Shown here: in pieces, positions 61,091 to 64,000 of the stretch
Layout of the letters: each line of letters starts with the position of its first letter
Position numbering within the stretch: the stretch's first letter is position 1
DNA from: Fluviicoccus sp.
GTDB taxonomy: Bacteria; Pseudomonadota; Gammaproteobacteria; Pseudomonadales; Moraxellaceae
Length of the DNA: 64,000 nucleotides
Direction of reading: 5' to 3'
Assembly (NCBI RefSeq): GCF_030646115.1
Contig: NZ_JAUSMX010000009.1
Span: 186,001-250,000, forward strand
Translations under genes and position numbers: made by a program
The notes under the pieces: generated by a model
Told to the model about the DNA's origin: nothing
Databases searched by the model: none
What the model saw: the letters and a program-made list of their open reading frames with translations, nothing else

Positions 61091-63151
61091 ATGACAGGGC
61101 CGATGAAGGTGGTGGCATTGCTGCAGGCGAGAATGTCGTCGACACGCTTGCCCGGCAAGGTGTTGAGGCCATTGTTGGGCAAGCCGATGTTGCTGCGCCA
61201 GGTTGAACGCCTGCAACACTCGCGGATGATCGAGCAACTAGTTGTAGTTACCAGTACCGATGTTTCGGATGATCAGATTGAAGCGGTTTGTCGGGAAAAC
61301 GGCATCCCGTGTTTTCGCGGGTCTCTGGATGATGTGCTGGACCGTTATGTTTCTGCAATGGCGGCTTACCCGGCCGAGCATGTTGTCCGGCTGACGGGTG
61401 ATTGCCCGCTAACCGACTGGCGGGTAGTGGATCAGGTGATTGCGACACACTTGGCGACCGGCGCACAGTACACCTCCAATACCGTCGTCTCAACCTATCC
61501 TGACGGGTTGGATGTCGAGGTGGTTCAAGCGGGTGTTCTGAGTCAAATTGCGTTGACGGCGAAGCTCAAGAGTGAGCGTGAACATGTTACCTATTTCATC
61601 AATTCGCGACCGGATGCTTTTGACCGGCAGTCGGTAACGGCTGGGCGGGACTATTCAGGGTTGCGCTGGACGGTCGACACCCCCGATGACTTTGCTTTTG
61701 TCGAACGCGTCTATTCGGCTCTCTACAACGTCAAGCCGGATTTCGGCATGACCGATATTCTTGAATTGATTCAGGCCAATCCGGAGTTATCGGCAATCAA
61801 TACCGGTCATGTCCGTAATGAAGGCCTTTTAAAATCTTTGGCGACTGATGGTGAAATTCCTATGAAATCCCGTTATGCCTGTTCGGAGGAAATGCTTGAA
61901 CGCGCTCTCCGTACTATTCCGCTTGCCTCCCAAACATTTAGTAAAAGTATTACCTCCTACCCCCGCGGGGTGGCGCCGCTCTTCGTGACTCACGGCAAGG
62001 GGGCCTTGCTATGGGATGTGGACGGCAACGAGTATGTGGATTTCGTGAATGGCTTGGCGGCCATAACTCTGGGTTATCGTGATCCGGATGTCGATGCTGC
62101 TGTACGCAAGCAACTGGACTCTGGAGTGGTGTTTTCATTGCCGCACCCGCTGGAAGCCGAGTTGGCGGAGCGCCTGGTTGAGGAAATCCCCTGTGCTGAA
62201 ATGGTCCGTTTCGGCAAAAACGGTTCGGATGCAACCTCGGCGGCCATTCGAATTGCCCGTGCCGCTACGGGGCGTGATCTGATTGCGGTTTGCGGCTACC
62301 ACGGCTGGCAGGATTGGTATATCGGTTCAACCACCCGTAATCTGGGTGTTCCGCAAGCCGTTCAGGATCTGACTCACAAGTTCAATTACAACGATCTGGC
62401 CTCGCTGGAAGCGCTGCTGACCCAGCATAAAGGTCAGTTTGCCGCGGTGATCATGGAGCCGATGAATGTCCAGTTTCCGCAGCCGGGATTCCTGGAAGGT
62501 GTACGCGCCTTAACGGAGCGCGAAGGAGTGGTCTTGGTGTTCGATGAAACGATCACCGGTTTCCGTTATGCCCGCGGCGGCGCTCAAGCTTATCTCGGGG
62601 TAACTCCGGATATGGCCACATTCGGCAAGGGGCTGGCAAACGGTTATCCGGTATCCGCAGTGGTCGGCAAGCGTTCCCTGATGCGCTTCATGGAAGATAT
62701 TTTCTTTTCAGGAACCTTTGGCGGGGAAACCCTTTCACTGGCCGCCGCTTGCGCGGTCATTGACAAGCTGCGCAGCGAGCCAGTCATTGAAACCATTACC
62801 CGTCGTGGTGAAGAGGTCATCAGCACCGTCACCGGCCTGATCAAGAAGCATCAGGCTGAGGCGCTGTTCTCGCTCAGCGGCCATCCGTCATGGTCTTTCC
62901 TCAATATGCAGGGTGCCAACGGCTACAGTATCTGGCAGATTCGCACCCTGTTTCTTCAGGAGATGTTCGCCAACGGCATCTTGACCCTGGGAACACACAA
63001 TATCAGCTATGCGCATGGTGATGCCGAGCTTGGCAGGCTCTTTGCCGCGTATGACAAAGTCCTGCCCCTGATTGTAAACGCCGTCAATAACCGCACGCTG
63101 GAATCGCAATTGCGTTGCGCGCCATTGGAACCGTTGTTCAAGGTGCGTTGA
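61091..63151 (+). CDS. fusion of SpsF-like cytidylyltransferase and class III aminotransferase
   Basis: A 686-residue two-domain protein. Residues about 1-240 form a nucleotidyltransferase of the SpsF/CMP-sialate synthetase type (VVALLQARMSSTRLPGKVLRPLLGKPML; HVVRLTGDCPLTDWRVVDQVI; TYPDGLDVEVV). Residues about 265-686 form a class III (glutamate-1-semialdehyde type) PLP aminotransferase (YPRGVAPLFVTHGKGALLWDVDGNEYVDFVNGL; FDETITGFRYARGGAQ; ATFGKGLANGYP with Lys513). The N-domain can supply the PseF function; the target of the aminotransferase is unknown. GGAAGG precedes ATG 61091. The stop overlaps the pseG start. Confidence 0.85.
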   Translation: MTGPMKVVALLQARMSSTRLPGKVLRPLLGKPMLLRQVERLQHSRMIEQLVVVTSTDVSDDQIEAVCRENGIPCFRGSLDDVLDRYVSAMAAYPAEHVVRLTGDCPLTDWRVVDQVIATHLATGAQYTSNTVVSTYPDGLDVEVVQAGVLSQIALTAKLKSEREHVTYFINSRPDAFDRQSVTAGRDYSGLRWTVDTPDDFAFVERVYSALYNVKPDFGMTDILELIQANPELSAINTGHVRNEGLLKSLATDGEIPMKSRYACSEEMLERALRTIPLASQTFSKSITSYPRGVAPLFVTHGKGALLWDVDGNEYVDFVNGLAAITLGYRDPDVDAAVRKQLDSGVVFSLPHPLEAELAERLVEEIPCAEMVRFGKNGSDATSAAIRIARAATGRDLIAVCGYHGWQDWYIGSTTRNLGVPQAVQDLTHKFNYNDLASLEALLTQHKGQFAAVIMEPMNVQFPQPGFLEGVRALTEREGVVLVFDETITGFRYARGGAQAYLGVTPDMATFGKGLANGYPVSAVVGKRSLMRFMEDIFFSGTFGGETLSLAAACAVIDKLRSEPVIETITRRGEEVISTVTGLIKKHQAEALFSLSGHPSWSFLNMQGANGYSIWQIRTLFLQEMFANGILTLGTHNISYAHGDAELGRLFAAYDKVLPLIVNAVNNRTLESQLRCAPLEPLFKVR

Positions 63152-64000
63152 TGCATATTGCATTCCGGGTTGATGCGTCTTCACGAATAGGCACGGGTCA
63201 TTTGATGCGATGTCTGGCGCTTGCTGCTCAATTGAGAAGCAAGTTCAGTCAGATTCATTTCATCAGCCTGGATTTGCCTGAAGGCTTGCGAGCCTTGATT
63301 GAAGCGCAGGGATACCTGTCCCATGCCTTGCCGCTAGGATGTCGCGACGGCGCGTGGGAGGACGATGCGGCTGGAACACGTGAGATTCTGGCGTGCCAAC
63401 CTGGCTCCATTGCCTGGTTGGTGGTGGACCATTACCGTTTGGATGCCCGATGGGAAAAGTCGGTCAGCTCCGTTGTCGGTCAGTTGCTGGTTATTGATGA
63501 TCTTGCAGACAGGCCCCACGAATGCGATGTCCTGCTTGACCAGAATTTTTACCATGAAATGGACGTGCGGTATAAAGGCCTGGTTGCGGACTCCACCCGA
63601 TTATTTCTGGGGCCGCGCTACGCGCTGCTGCGTCAGGATTTTGCGGATGCAGGCCGTGTGGATCGAGCAGCCAGGTCGCAGGAGCCGGTACAGGCTATGC
63701 AAGTCTGTTTCGGCGGAGCGGACCCGACTCGTGAAACGCTGAAAGTTTTAGAGGCTCTGGCACCAATTATGGATCAGGGCGAAATTCGCATCGAGGTGGT
63801 AGTTGGCGCAGCTTGTGCCCATTTACCCGAGATCAAGGCAGCGACCGAGCGCCATGCTTGTGTTGATCTGGTTGTCAATGCCTCCGATTTGGCTGAACGC
63901 ATGATCAAGGCGGATCTGGCTATTGGCGCTGCCGGCTCCATGTCGTGGGAGCGGGCTTCGGTTGGTTTGCCTAGCATCGCCATTGCTATTGCGGATAACC
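63151..64000 (+). CDS. pseG: UDP-2,4-diacetamido-2,4,6-trideoxy-L-altropyranose hydrolase, 3' end outside the window
   Basis: The frame is open from ATG 63151 to the window end, 283 codons. The start MHIAFRVDASSRIGTGHLMRCLALA is the PseG signature with the Asp and His of the active site, followed by WLVVDHYRLD, IDDLADRPHECDVLLDQN and a GT-B-like second half with CFGGADPT and IGAAGSMSWERASVG. PseG removes UDP from the diacetamido sugar before condensation by PseI. TGATG overlap with the fusion gene. Confidence 0.9.
   Translation, partial: MHIAFRVDASSRIGTGHLMRCLALAAQLRSKFSQIHFISLDLPEGLRALIEAQGYLSHALPLGCRDGAWEDDAAGTREILACQPGSIAWLVVDHYRLDARWEKSVSSVVGQLLVIDDLADRPHECDVLLDQNFYHEMDVRYKGLVADSTRLFLGPRYALLRQDFADAGRVDRAARSQEPVQAMQVCFGGADPTRETLKVLEALAPIMDQGEIRIEVVVGAACAHLPEIKAATERHACVDLVVNASDLAERMIKADLAIGAAGSMSWERASVGLPSIAIAIADN

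Overview
The window looks like a GC-rich gammaproteobacterial chromosome segment. The strongest taxonomic signal is the 13-gene NADH dehydrogenase I operon (27743-42590): nuoC and nuoD are fused, and NuoG keeps the extra N7 cluster cysteines at the same residue numbers as the Escherichia coli protein. Together with a class I PHA synthase and a Pseudomonas-type atu cluster this points to Pseudomonadales-like bacteria (a high-GC Moraxellaceae relative is possible), but a genus cannot be fixed from the sequence alone. I see no insertion sequences, prophage genes, CRISPR arrays or rRNA, and no gene-free stretch longer than about 300 bases.

Layout. 2-2749: AmpG-like permease (cut by the window edge), TusA, MATE efflux pump. 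2875-8466: glutaryl-CoA dehydrogenase, then phasin, PHA synthase and a MaoC/PhaJ hydratase (polyhydroxyalkanoate storage), then a DUF3422 membrane protein. 8566-15059: tRNA-Asn, a lipoprotein with a collagen-like linker, a glutathione transferase-like protein, an aspartate aminotransferase and UvrB. 15067-22266: PAS-GGDEF diguanylate cyclase, an olsB/olsA-like ornithine-lipid pair, metallo-beta-lactamase-fold hydrolase, SDR, DUF945 protein, DapE. 22431-27530: branched-chain amino acid ABC importer with a small unknown gene inserted. 27743-42590: nuoA to nuoN. 42676-44145: DUF2721 protein, extradiol dioxygenase-like protein, tRNA-Lys.

44300-56392 holds a complete acyclic-terpene utilisation cluster: atuABCDEFGH on the minus strand and the divergent TetR repressor gene atuR, in the order known from Pseudomonas aeruginosa. 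A perfect 8-bp-arm palindrome sits in the 18-bp spacer of the predicted atuA promoter and is the obvious AtuR operator. REP-like palindromes and another nested hairpin lie inside the operon.

56572-64000 (running off the window) is a surface-glycan locus for a nonulosonic (pseudaminic-type) sugar: UDP-sugar dehydrogenase, pseB, pseC, an aldo/keto reductase, a single 686-residue protein joining an SpsF-type cytidylyltransferase to a class III aminotransferase, and pseG. This fusion and its aldo/keto reductase neighbour are the least conventional part of the window and could mean that a non-standard nonulosonate is made.

Metabolically, the window combines lipid/terpene acyl-CoA catabolism, carbon storage as PHA, and complex I, which can reoxidise the NADH those pathways produce.
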